NCBI GenBank assembly: GCA_012514145.1
Contig: JAAZAV010000026.1
Span: 1 to 64,000 of the forward strand
Direction of reading: 5' to 3'
Source of the DNA: Clostridiales bacterium
Lineage (GTDB): Bacteria > Bacillota > Clostridia > Oscillospirales > CAG-272
DNA length: 64,000 nucleotides
Within the stretch, counting starts at the first letter, position 1. Every line of letters begins with the position of its first letter. The position numbers were made by a program, and so were the translations under genes. Below, piece by piece: positions 1 to 8,899 of this stretch. The notes under the pieces were generated by a model. It was not told the DNA's origin, did no database searches, and saw nothing but the letters and a program-made list of their open reading frames with translations.

Positions 1-14
1 GTCTTGAACGCGCC

Positions 15-65
15 GACTTTGCAGCCTGCATTCGGGGCTTCGCCCCTCATTCCGGCTGCAAAGTC
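15..65. repeat. Long imperfect inverted repeat / REP-like hairpin
   Basis: 12-bp perfect arms GACTTTGCAGCC (15-26) and GGCTGCAAAGTC (54-65) enclose a second stem GGGGC-TTC-GCCCC (34-46) flanked by CATTC/CATTC. No T-tract follows immediately. Confidence 0.6.
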
Positions 66-154
66 CTTAACACACTCCATCCATTTTTCTTGCCTTTTTA
101 GTCTCACATCATTGACAAAACTACATAAATACACAAAATATTTCCCGAAACACC

Positions 155-183
155 TTGAATGTTGCGTCAAAATGTGGTAGGAT
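155..183 (+). promoter_or_regulatory. Putative sigma-A promoter TTGAAT-N17-TAGGAT upstream of the DHHW-like lipoprotein
   Basis: -35 155-160, -10 178-183, 17-bp spacer, gene starts at 211. Confidence 0.45.
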
Positions 184-210
184 AAATGGACTTTACTATA
201 GGGGGATATT

Positions 211-2103
211 ATGTCCAGTATCAGAAAATACACAACCCGGCTGATTGCCGCGGTCTTGCTCATCTCGGTTGCCGCGGCGACTCTTATTACCACATCCTGC
301 GGTGACACGGGAATTTCCGACGAAGTGATTCCGGCAAGAGAGATAGTCGAAGCCGCCGTCGCGGCTTACAAACAGGAAGATATTCCGGCATCTCTTCTCT
401 ACTGGAAGGATGCCGAAACCGAAGAGAATATACTCGACATGGATATGGCAGGGCTCTATTTCTACGATGAGTTTGCTGCTGATATGTCCGCATTAACCGC
501 GCTTGCGGACTGGGCACTTTATATTCCTGCCACAACACATGTATTCGAGATCGATGTGCTTCGCGCTGAAACCAAAGCCGGTTTGGAATCTGCCTCCGAA
601 CTTCTTGCCATGCGTCTCGAGTCTAAGACCGGCAGTGAGGTTCTCGGTTACCATCCCGAGGAGGCTCCGCTGATTGCGGGAGCAGAGATATTTACGCTCG
701 GCGATTACGCGGTGCTTCTGGCGACCCATGACAACAAGCTTGCCAAGGGTGCCATAGTCAATCTGCTTAACTCCTCCGCTGATGCGGAAGATACAGAAGC
801 TGAAACCACTTCCGCCGGTCCGGCTGTCGGCGGCAATGTCGCCGTTCCTCCGAATGCGGCACAGGGTGAAGCCGCCGCCTCTGAGATATATGATGCCAAA
901 TCCATCGTTATGACTGCCGCCCCGGTCGAGGCTCCCAAGATTTCCGACGCGGCAAAATCCACCGAAAAGCCGCTTATAACCGTAACCTCCCATGTTGAGA
1001 ATAACATGGTGATTTTTGCAGGCACATGTGAGAGAGATGCCAGCGTTATCATGCGCTGCGGAGATAAAGAATATGTCTATAAGGCGGACGGCATAGATTT
1101 CCGGGGTACCGTGGAATGGAGCGCCGCAGAGAGTGCCGTTGAGGTAATAGTCACCGCCAAAGCCGAGGGCAAGGAAGAGAGTGCCGCTCAATCCTTTACA
1201 ATTCGTACACGCGATGATGTAAACTTCGCCAAGAGCCTGGGCACCTACTACTATATCGCCGGAGATGGCGGCCGCTGTTTCATATATGGTGAGATTGCCG
1301 ACTATGAAGGCACAAATAAGTTCAACGACAGACAAATGGAGTCTATAAAGAACCGTCTGAAGCAGAAGGTCGACTTCTGTAATTCCATAGGTGCCGAACT
1401 CATCTACCTTGTGATCCCGGTTCCCATGAATGTCTATACCGAGTTGGTGCTCGATAAATACACAAAGAATACATCCGGTGTGTCCCGTACCTCACAGTTT
1501 GAGGACGCGGCGATCGAGGCGGGCGCCACGGTTATCGACCTGCTGGAGCTCTTTACAGAACATAAGAACGATGAGTTTCGTCTCTACCACAACACAGATA
1601 CCCACTGGACTCACTACGGCGCTTACCTTGGTTATGCCGAACTGATGAACTATATCAATAAAAGCTGGCCGGACGCCAAACCCATTGAGGTCGGCAAGGA
1701 TATCGAGTTCTACAAGGAACGCCGCATGTCGGGGGACATGCCTATCCACATGGGCATCGACAAGTCGCTGATGCTCGAGGATGCCACCTTCGCACGCTAT
1801 CCCGGAGGACTCAGCGATGTTTCGGGTATGTTCTATGAAGGCACTACCAGGCTCAATCACGACAAACTGCAGAGGGCTGGTACCATCCGCAACAGCAATG
1901 CCTCAGTTAATCTGCCGAGTATCTACGTATTCCGTGACTCCTTCGGCTCCAATACCTATACCTATATGAACGCCTCCTTCTCGACGGTCACCTGGAAGGC
2001 AATGTGGGATTACAAGTTCAACGAGAACGAGATCAGGAATGTCAACCCCGACTACGTATTATATCTTGTAACCGAGAGAAACATCGATGCCATTATCGGC
2101 TAA
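211..2103 (+). CDS. DHHW-like / AlgX-AlgJ-type SGNH-hydrolase-like lipoprotein
   Basis: N-terminal signal with lipobox-like ATLITTSCGD; C-terminal 'YHNTDTHWTHYGAY' (DxHW) and 'YVFRDSFGSN' motifs typical of DHHW/AlgX-like acetyltransferase-fold proteins; RBS gggggatatt. Confidence 0.75.
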   Translation: MSSIRKYTTRLIAAVLLISVAAATLITTSCGDTGISDEVIPAREIVEAAVAAYKQEDIPASLLYWKDAETEENILDMDMAGLYFYDEFAADMSALTALADWALYIPATTHVFEIDVLRAETKAGLESASELLAMRLESKTGSEVLGYHPEEAPLIAGAEIFTLGDYAVLLATHDNKLAKGAIVNLLNSSADAEDTEAETTSAGPAVGGNVAVPPNAAQGEAAASEIYDAKSIVMTAAPVEAPKISDAAKSTEKPLITVTSHVENNMVIFAGTCERDASVIMRCGDKEYVYKADGIDFRGTVEWSAAESAVEVIVTAKAEGKEESAAQSFTIRTRDDVNFAKSLGTYYYIAGDGGRCFIYGEIADYEGTNKFNDRQMESIKNRLKQKVDFCNSIGAELIYLVIPVPMNVYTELVLDKYTKNTSGVSRTSQFEDAAIEAGATVIDLLELFTEHKNDEFRLYHNTDTHWTHYGAYLGYAELMNYINKSWPDAKPIEVGKDIEFYKERRMSGDMPIHMGIDKSLMLEDATFARYPGGLSDVSGMFYEGTTRLNHDKLQRAGTIRNSNASVNLPSIYVFRDSFGSNTYTYMNASFSTVTWKAMWDYKFNENEIRNVNPDYVLYLVTERNIDAIIG

Positions 2104-2212
2104 ACGGTTTGGCGTGTAGAGATACATAGGACTGCGTATCCTGCCCCGTCTACCAACGCAAAGCTGGCGGATTTGTATGAGAATTTCGGAAATTGAGAAA
2201 GGAGATATCATT

Positions 2213-2935
2213 ATGTCAAAGGTTAAGGAAGTAATTGTAATCACCGGCGGCTCTGCCGGCTACGGCAAGGCAACCGCGGAAATCTTCGTAAAAAACGGTT
2301 ATAATGTCATTATAACCGGACGAAACGAGGAGCGGCTGAACGCAGCCGCAAAGGAAGTGGGTGCAGAAGCCTTCCGCGCCGACGCCACCTCACCGAAGGA
2401 CTGGGATGCCCTGTGCGAGCATGTAATGAAGAAATACGGCCGCATAGATCTGCTGCTCAACAACGCAGGCGGAGGAGTCGCAATAAAGGAAACCCCCGAC
2501 CTTACGGTTGACGAAATCGACCGTACCATTAAGCTCAACCTCAACAGCTGCATATACGGCTGTCGTGTATTCGCTCCCGTGTTCAAGGAACAGGGCTTTG
2601 GCACCATCATCAATGTCTCATCCATCTGCGCAAAGGAAGCATGGCCGGCATGGACGGTATACGCTTCGGCAAAGTGGGGAGTTCTGGGCTTCACCAAGGG
2701 GCTGACCACCGAACTGCAGCCCTACGGCATACGGGTTACCTGTCTGCTGCCCGGCGCCGGAGATACCGACTTCGACCGGGCTGCTAACTTTACCGGACGA
2801 GGCAGCATCCCCGGGCTCAAGGCAGACAACATAGCCGAGTCGATTTACGCGGTATACACCCTGCCCAAGAACACCTGGGTGGAGGAAATCACCGTCTGGG
2901 GCAACGATCAGATCGTCGTGCCGCTGTCAAGATAG
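2213..2935 (+). CDS. SDR family NAD(P)-dependent oxidoreductase
   Basis: GGSAGYGKATAE nucleotide-binding motif, LLNNAGGG, YASAKWG catalytic YxxxK; ATG at 2213 preceded by aaaggagatatc (ORF track starts upstream at 2177). Confidence 0.88.
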   Translation: MSKVKEVIVITGGSAGYGKATAEIFVKNGYNVIITGRNEERLNAAAKEVGAEAFRADATSPKDWDALCEHVMKKYGRIDLLLNNAGGGVAIKETPDLTVDEIDRTIKLNLNSCIYGCRVFAPVFKEQGFGTIINVSSICAKEAWPAWTVYASAKWGVLGFTKGLTTELQPYGIRVTCLLPGAGDTDFDRAANFTGRGSIPGLKADNIAESIYAVYTLPKNTWVEEITVWGNDQIVVPLSR

Positions 2936-2993
2936 TTATTTACGGGGGATCGCCACAGCGGCATCCCCCATAAATCGTTAAACGGAGGATAAA

Positions 2994-4931
2994 ATGAACA
3001 GATATCTGATAGAAGCCGAGAGTTTTAAAAAACGCGGCGGTTGGCTGATTGAGACTCAGTCGGTGTTGACCATGGGTTCTGCTTATCTAATGGCGCACGG
3101 CATGGGCATACCGGTTGAGGATGCGGTTACATCTGTCGATATTGCCGCTGACGGACGATACAGTCTATGGGTACGCACCCGAGACTGGACAAAGCGTTGG
3201 GGACGGGGCAGACCCGCGGGACGTTTTCAGCTCTGTGTCAACGGTCAGGCGCTGCCCGTGATTCTCGGTACAAACGCGGACGAATGGAGCTGGCAGAAAG
3301 CCGGAGATATCTCGCTGAAAGCAGGGAAGAACAGTTTGGCGCTGCACGATCTCACAGGATTTAACGGTCGCTGTGACTGTATCTACATCACCGACGGCGA
3401 TGAAGTGCCGACAAACGATCCTTCCGAGCTTGACGCCCTGAGACGTGAGTTAAACGACATCGGACCTGTCGATTACCCCGAGGAGTTCGGACTTATAGTC
3501 GCCGGCGGCGGCATGTCAGGCGTATGCTGTGCGCTGACCGCCATTCGTTCGGGTGTCAAAACGCTGCTGGTTCAGGACAGAAGTGTGCTTGGCGGCTGCA
3601 ACAGCTCCGAGATACGCGTTTCTCTTGGCGGTGTACCCCACGCCGACCCCTATCCGGCGCTGGGCAACACCGTTGTCGAAATCGGTCCCATAATGGGTTC
3701 GGGCGGTACATATCCCGCATCCTATTACGAAGACGAGCGCAAGCGTCAGGTTTTCGAGCTGCAGGATCGCAATCTGTGGAAGTTGGAACTGAACACTTCG
3801 GTGGTGCGCCTGGAGCGCGAGGGTTCGAGGATAACCGCGGTCATCTGCCGCAGCAATATAACCAGCAAGGAAACCAGATACCGGGCTCCCCTCTTCGCAG
3901 ACTGTACCGGCGACGGCATACTCGCCCGAATGATGGACTGCGAGACCATGTACGGTACCGAAGCGCGCAGTCAATACGGCGAAGAACTTGCCCCCGAGGT
4001 GGCTTCACGTCAGGTTATGGGTCAGTCGGTGCTCTGGCTGTCGGAGGACACAGGCGAATATTCCGAGTTCCCGGAGGTTGACTGGGGACTGGAATTCAAC
4101 GATGACACGGTACTCTATGTCAAGGGCGGCGACTGGGAATGGGAAAGCGGCCAGTACCGCGATCAATCTACAGAAGCGGAGGAAATCCGCGATTACGCCA
4201 TGATGGCGATCTACGCCAACTGGTCATATCTCAAGCATCACTCACCGAAGAAAGCCGAGTATGAGAACCGTAGGCTCACCTGGGTATCTCCCATCGGCGG
4301 CAAGCGTGAGAGCTACCGCGTTGTCGGTGACCATGTGCTCACACAGAACGACATTGAGAACCATGTGGAATATCCGGATATGACAGCGTCAATCACCTGG
4401 GATATCGACATTCACTATCCCGACCCCAACTATATAAACCAGTATCCCGAGCCCTTCCGCTCCTGCGCATATCATCGCGGGATAGGCTCGCCATACGCCA
4501 TACCCTACCGTTGCCTCTATGCCCGGGACTGCGACAATCTGTTCCTCGGCGGCCGCATTATCAGCACGACACATGTCGCATTCGCAGCCGTTCGTGTCAT
4601 GCGTACACTGGGACAGTTAGGCGAAGTTATAGGCATGGCAGCCGCGATATGCACAAAGCACGGCTCTGACCCACGTTCGGTTTACACAGACTATCTTGAG
4701 GAGCTCAAGGAGCGCATGACCCGGGGTGTACATGTGCCATGGTATCACGGCTGGCTGCCGACGAGCCGTCACCAGACCTACCATTTCAAGGAACTGGGGC
4801 ATATTCGAATCCCTGCCGATTATCCGCGCATCCTTGCCGATGAGAATCTTAAAAAGCGTATTGAAGCGCTGGATGTAATCCATGTGGACGGCATGAAGAT
4901 GAAGGACGTAAAGCTCGACTCCGAAGCCTGA
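2994..4931 (+). CDS. FAD-dependent oxidoreductase with N-terminal carbohydrate-binding-like beta domain
   Basis: 'LIVAGGGMSGVCCALTAIRSGVKTLLVQDRSVLGGCNSSEIR' FAD-binding motif (FAD_oxidored-type); the first ~140 aa look like a CBM/jelly-roll domain ('GRYSLWVRTRDW...GRFQLCVNG'). Confidence 0.8.
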   Translation: MNRYLIEAESFKKRGGWLIETQSVLTMGSAYLMAHGMGIPVEDAVTSVDIAADGRYSLWVRTRDWTKRWGRGRPAGRFQLCVNGQALPVILGTNADEWSWQKAGDISLKAGKNSLALHDLTGFNGRCDCIYITDGDEVPTNDPSELDALRRELNDIGPVDYPEEFGLIVAGGGMSGVCCALTAIRSGVKTLLVQDRSVLGGCNSSEIRVSLGGVPHADPYPALGNTVVEIGPIMGSGGTYPASYYEDERKRQVFELQDRNLWKLELNTSVVRLEREGSRITAVICRSNITSKETRYRAPLFADCTGDGILARMMDCETMYGTEARSQYGEELAPEVASRQVMGQSVLWLSEDTGEYSEFPEVDWGLEFNDDTVLYVKGGDWEWESGQYRDQSTEAEEIRDYAMMAIYANWSYLKHHSPKKAEYENRRLTWVSPIGGKRESYRVVGDHVLTQNDIENHVEYPDMTASITWDIDIHYPDPNYINQYPEPFRSCAYHRGIGSPYAIPYRCLYARDCDNLFLGGRIISTTHVAFAAVRVMRTLGQLGEVIGMAAAICTKHGSDPRSVYTDYLEELKERMTRGVHVPWYHGWLPTSRHQTYHFKELGHIRIPADYPRILADENLKKRIEALDVIHVDGMKMKDVKLDSEA

Positions 4932-4941
4932 GGATACTACA

Positions 4942-6078
4942 ATGAGCAGTTTTAAGGATATCGGCAAATACATGGAGGAGATTGTATGCGGTGAGCACGG
5001 TGTTCCAGGCTGCGATATACTCGTAAAACGCAGTCATGAGACCCTTTACCGCTACACCTGCGGCTACTCCGACCGTGAGAATAAAATACCCCTGTCGCCG
5101 GAACAGCTCTACTTCATATATTCCAACACGAAGCCGGTTACCGCCACCGCCGGTATGCGCCTTGTAGAGGAGGGAATACTCAAACTCGACGACCCGCTGA
5201 TGAAATACATGCCCGAATTCGCCGACGCATACATAATGAAGGACGGCGAACGGACAAAGATTTCGCGGCCGATACTGATAAAACACCTCTTTACAATGAC
5301 AGCCGGCTATGATTACGGTCTGCGTTCACCTGTAATAAACGAACTTCTGAAAAACAGCGGAGGAAACGCCGGCACTGTTGAGATCAACGCCGCTCACGCC
5401 TCACGTCCAATGGCAGCCGAACCGGGAGAACGCTTTATATACAGTGTCTGCCATGACATTCTGGCAGCGGTGATCGAGATTGCAGCCGGTATGCGTTTCT
5501 CGGAGTATCTTAAGAAGATAATGTTTGAGCCGCTGGGTATGGAAAACAGCACTTTTTCCGGTACTCCCGATGTGCTTGCCCGTGTATCAGAACAATACGC
5601 ATCGGACAAGGACGGCAATATCACTCGGGTCGAAAAGGTCATAAGTCATGTGCTCACTCCAAATTACGAGAGCGGTGGCGCGGGACTTATCAGCTCTGTG
5701 GAGGATTATTCGAAGTTTGCCGACACCATGTCTTGCGGCGGCAGATCAGCCGAAGGCTACCGGCTGCTGAAGCCCGAGACGATAAAACTCATGACTGCCG
5801 AGCAGCTGTCAAAGGTTGCAAATGATACCGGCTTCAGCTGTGCGGCAGGTCCGGGTTACGGCTACGGACTCGGCGTGCGCACCCGCGTTACCCACGAAGG
5901 CGGACGCTCTCCCCTGGGTGAATTCGGCTGGGATGGCGCAGCGGGCGCATATGTCATGATGGAGACCACAAACGCGATTTCCATAACCTTCGGCATGCAT
6001 GTACTGAACTGGCCGAGCTGCATCGGCAGTGACCACAGGGTTATGCGTGACATTGTTTACGATACTCTGGGTCTGTAA
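4942..6078 (+). CDS. Serine hydrolase, beta-lactamase (class C)/esterase family
   Basis: 'YSNTKPVTATAGMRLVEEGILKLDDPL' with SxxK (SNTK), 'YSVCHDILAAVIE' YxN-like motif, 'FGWDGAAGAY' HxG-like motif. Confidence 0.85.
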   Translation: MSSFKDIGKYMEEIVCGEHGVPGCDILVKRSHETLYRYTCGYSDRENKIPLSPEQLYFIYSNTKPVTATAGMRLVEEGILKLDDPLMKYMPEFADAYIMKDGERTKISRPILIKHLFTMTAGYDYGLRSPVINELLKNSGGNAGTVEINAAHASRPMAAEPGERFIYSVCHDILAAVIEIAAGMRFSEYLKKIMFEPLGMENSTFSGTPDVLARVSEQYASDKDGNITRVEKVISHVLTPNYESGGAGLISSVEDYSKFADTMSCGGRSAEGYRLLKPETIKLMTAEQLSKVANDTGFSCAAGPGYGYGLGVRTRVTHEGGRSPLGEFGWDGAAGAYVMMETTNAISITFGMHVLNWPSCIGSDHRVMRDIVYDTLGL

Positions 6079-6124
6079 GCTGCGGCGCTGCCAAAACCGA
6101 AAAGTTATCAGCATAATAATCAGT

Positions 6125-6154
6125 AATGCGCCCCATAGAGCCGGGGCGCATTTT
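6125..6154 (+). terminator. Rho-independent terminator after the serine hydrolase gene
   Basis: ATGCGCCCC-N8-GGGGCGCAT-TTTT. Confidence 0.8.
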
Positions 6155-6173
6155 CATATTGAATAATACCGGC

Positions 6174-6202
6174 TTGCATAATCCGGCGGCACGATGTATA
6201 AT
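6174..6202 (+). promoter_or_regulatory. Putative sigma-A promoter TTGCAT-N17-TATAAT
   Basis: -35 6174-6179, -10 6197-6202, upstream of the 6256 CDS. Confidence 0.6.
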
Positions 6203-6255
6203 ATCTTACGAGAATCACGAGAAAAACGCAAACATGCTGTCATAAGGGAGAATAT

Positions 6256-7296
6256 ATGAAATTTTCTGCATATACAACCGCGCTGCTTGAGGATATTGAA
6301 GCGCGTATCGACCCTTACACCGAGGAGGAACTTGAAGCCCGGTGGAATACCTTTCTTGCCGGAGAATTCGACGGTGATGTTTTCAGCCCGAACAGGAAGA
6401 AACACAGTGTCCCCGGCATTGAGGTAAGGCAGATAAACATCAACGACGCAATAGAAGATTACGAAATGATGGTGAATATGCAGTTCGCGGCGGTGTCAGC
6501 ATCGCTGGCATCGGGAGGACGGGTTCTGAGCGTCCGCTCAAACTACGGAACCGGAATACTTTCCACCCCGTTTGGCGCGCCGCTGTTCATGATGAGCCGT
6601 GAAGCCAACACGCTGCCGACAACCCGCGTCGTTCCGATAGAACGCCTTGACGAGATGCTTGAAGCAGGATTGCCCGACATAAACGCTGGGCTCTGCGGCA
6701 AGGTTTTCGATATGGCAGAGATATATGCTGAAATCTTCGATATGTATCCGAAGATACGCCGGTATGTTCACGGCTATCACCCCGATACACAGGGACCGGT
6801 GGACATTGCAGAGCTGCTCTTCAGCGACCAGCTTTTCTACGAGATGTACGATAATCCCGAGCGCCTGCATGCCTTCCTGCGGCTCATATGCGATGAATAT
6901 ATACAGGTGATAGAGAAATGGTACTCAATAATACCCGCCCCCGAACCCAATGTCCACTACGGATTTTTCATGAAGGGTGGCATCCTGCTGCGTGACGACA
7001 GCGCCATGAATCTCTCACCCGAGTTGTACCGCGAATTCGGTTACCCATACGATTCAATGCTTCTGACGCGGTTCGGCGACGGAGTCGTTCATTTCTGTGG
7101 CAGAGGCGACCATTACATTGACATCATAACCTCCTGTCCCGCACTCACCGGTATCAATATGTCTCAGCCTCATCTCAACGATATGGAGAAGATCTATTCA
7201 TGTACCGTTGACCGGGGAATACCGCTTTTCGCCTTTCCGAAGGCATACGCGGAAGCGGACATAGGACGCGGATTCAACGGTCTGATGCATGTATGA
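6256..7296 (+). CDS. Uroporphyrinogen decarboxylase (URO-D)-superfamily protein, possible methyltransferase-like
   Basis: URO-D-like C-terminal half: 'YDSMLLTRFGDGVVHFCGRGDHYIDIITSCPALTGINMSQPHLNDMEKIY'; no haem genes nearby. Confidence 0.65.
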   Translation: MKFSAYTTALLEDIEARIDPYTEEELEARWNTFLAGEFDGDVFSPNRKKHSVPGIEVRQININDAIEDYEMMVNMQFAAVSASLASGGRVLSVRSNYGTGILSTPFGAPLFMMSREANTLPTTRVVPIERLDEMLEAGLPDINAGLCGKVFDMAEIYAEIFDMYPKIRRYVHGYHPDTQGPVDIAELLFSDQLFYEMYDNPERLHAFLRLICDEYIQVIEKWYSIIPAPEPNVHYGFFMKGGILLRDDSAMNLSPELYREFGYPYDSMLLTRFGDGVVHFCGRGDHYIDIITSCPALTGINMSQPHLNDMEKIYSCTVDRGIPLFAFPKAYAEADIGRGFNGLMHV

Positions 7297-7327
7297 TAAG
7301 CCGATGGCGATGGTTAAGCATGACATT

Positions 7328-7340
7328 GTTAATCATTAAC
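7328..7340. promoter_or_regulatory. Palindromic operator-like site GTTAATCATTAAC upstream of ackA
   Basis: Perfect inverted repeat GTTAAT-C-ATTAAC. Confidence 0.5.
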
Positions 7341-7376
7341 GCAAATTTTGTTCATGCAAATTTCATTGCAATAATG

Positions 7377-7382
7377 TATAAT
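7377..7382 (+). promoter_or_regulatory. -10 element TATAAT of the putative ackA promoter
   Basis: TATAAT 7377-7382; weak -35 TGCAAA 16 bp upstream. Confidence 0.5.
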
Positions 7383-7398
7383 ATTCTCATTGTTTCGC

Positions 7399-7410
7399 GT
7401 TAATATTAAC
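7399..7410. promoter_or_regulatory. Palindromic operator-like site GTTAATATTAAC downstream of the ackA -10 element
   Basis: Perfect 12-bp palindrome with the same half-site as 7328-7340. Confidence 0.5.
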
Positions 7411-7452
7411 ATGCCGTCCGACAGACGGACAGGCTGACCGGAGGTTAAATTC

Positions 7453-8679
7453 ATGAAAGTATTGGTAGTAAACGCCGGAAGTTCCTCGCTGAAGTATCAG
7501 CTTTTCGACACCGAGACATCTGATATGCTCGCCAAGGGTATCTGCGAGCGTATCGGTCTTGACGGATGCATTGAGCATCGTCTCGGTGAGGACGGCGAGA
7601 AGCACAAGAAAGATATTCCCATGCCCAACCACTCGGTGGCGACCGAGATCGTCGTCAAGTACCTGACCGATCCCGTCCTGGGCTGCATAAAGGATATGAG
7701 TGAGATTGAGGCTGTCGGTCATCGAATAGTTCACGGCGGTCCCTACTTCTTTGAGAGCGCACTTATTACCGATGAAGTTATAGAGAAACTCCGCCTCTGC
7801 GTGGATTTCGCTCCGCTCCACACTCCCGCCCATCTGATGGGTATCGAGGGCTGCATTGCCGTTATGCCGGACACCCCCCAGTGCGTGGTATTCGACACTG
7901 CATTCCATCAGACAATGCCGAATTACGCATACACCTATCCGATTCCCTATGAGATGACCACCGAGGCTCACATCCGCCGCTACGGTGCTCACGGCACTTC
8001 TCACCGTTTTGTATCAGCTGAGATGGCTAAGATTCTCGAGGCTAACCGCGGGATCAAGAAGGAAGACAGCAAGATCATCACCTGCCATATTGGCAACGGC
8101 TCATCAATCACCGCTGTAAAAGGCGGCAAGTGCATTGATACATCCATGGGATTCACTCCCCTTGAAGGCGTTGAGATGGGCACCCGCTGCGGTTCCATCG
8201 ACCCGGCAATTGTCACATATGTTATGAAGAGGGAAGGATTTACTCCCGACGAGATGTCCGAATGGATGAACAAGAAATGCGGCTTCCTCGGCGTATCGGG
8301 CATATCCTCCGACAGCCGCGACATCGAGGCAGCAATCCTTAAAGGTGACAAGCGCGCATGGCTCACTGCTCACATACTCGCTTACCAGGTTAAGAAGTAC
8401 ATCGGTGCCTACACTGCTGCTATGAACGGTCTGGATGCCATAGTATTTACCGCGGGTATGGGCGAGCACAACCCCGAGCTTCGCGAGCGCGCCTGCACAG
8501 GTATGGAATACTTCGGCATTGAGATCGACAAGGCAATAAACGCTAAGACACATCACCAGCCCAACATCGTAAAGCTCTCCACCGATGCCTCCAAAGTTGA
8601 CGTTTATGTGCTTCCCACCAACGAGGAACTTGTAATAGCCAACGACACCGAGGAGATTGTAAATAATCTAAAAAAGTAA
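7453..8679 (+). CDS. ackA: Acetate kinase
   Basis: 'MKVLVVNAGSSSLKYQLFDTE', 'CHIGNGSSITAVKGGKCIDTSMGFTPLEGVEMGTRCGSIDPAI', 'FTAGMGEHNPELRE'; RBS ggaggt. Confidence 0.98.
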   Translation: MKVLVVNAGSSSLKYQLFDTETSDMLAKGICERIGLDGCIEHRLGEDGEKHKKDIPMPNHSVATEIVVKYLTDPVLGCIKDMSEIEAVGHRIVHGGPYFFESALITDEVIEKLRLCVDFAPLHTPAHLMGIEGCIAVMPDTPQCVVFDTAFHQTMPNYAYTYPIPYEMTTEAHIRRYGAHGTSHRFVSAEMAKILEANRGIKKEDSKIITCHIGNGSSITAVKGGKCIDTSMGFTPLEGVEMGTRCGSIDPAIVTYVMKREGFTPDEMSEWMNKKCGFLGVSGISSDSRDIEAAILKGDKRAWLTAHILAYQVKKYIGAYTAAMNGLDAIVFTAGMGEHNPELRERACTGMEYFGIEIDKAINAKTHHQPNIVKLSTDASKVDVYVLPTNEELVIANDTEEIVNNLKK

Positions 8680-8690
8680 TATTTATACTC

Positions 8691-8724
8691 GCAGCAGCCG
8701 GCGAATTTGTCGGCTGCTGTTTTT
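8691..8724 (+). terminator. Rho-independent terminator after ackA
   Basis: GCAGCAGCCG-loop-CGGCTGCTG-TTTTT. Confidence 0.85.
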
Positions 8725-8739
8725 ACGTGGGAATAACTG

Positions 8740-8768
8740 TTGAAATCAGGGCAGCGTTGTGATACAAT
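8740..8768 (+). promoter_or_regulatory. Putative sigma-A promoter TTGAAA-N17-TACAAT
   Basis: -35 8740-8745, -10 8763-8768, upstream of the 8900 CDS. Confidence 0.55.
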
Positions 8769-8899
8769 ATCATACAAGAACAGAGGTTTATTGAATATAC
8801 GACGCCGGCACCATAACGATATAACAAATATAACTGCGAATTACTTAACATGGAATATTATGGCATACTCCGTTCCGAATACGCGGCAGGTACGCTGAA

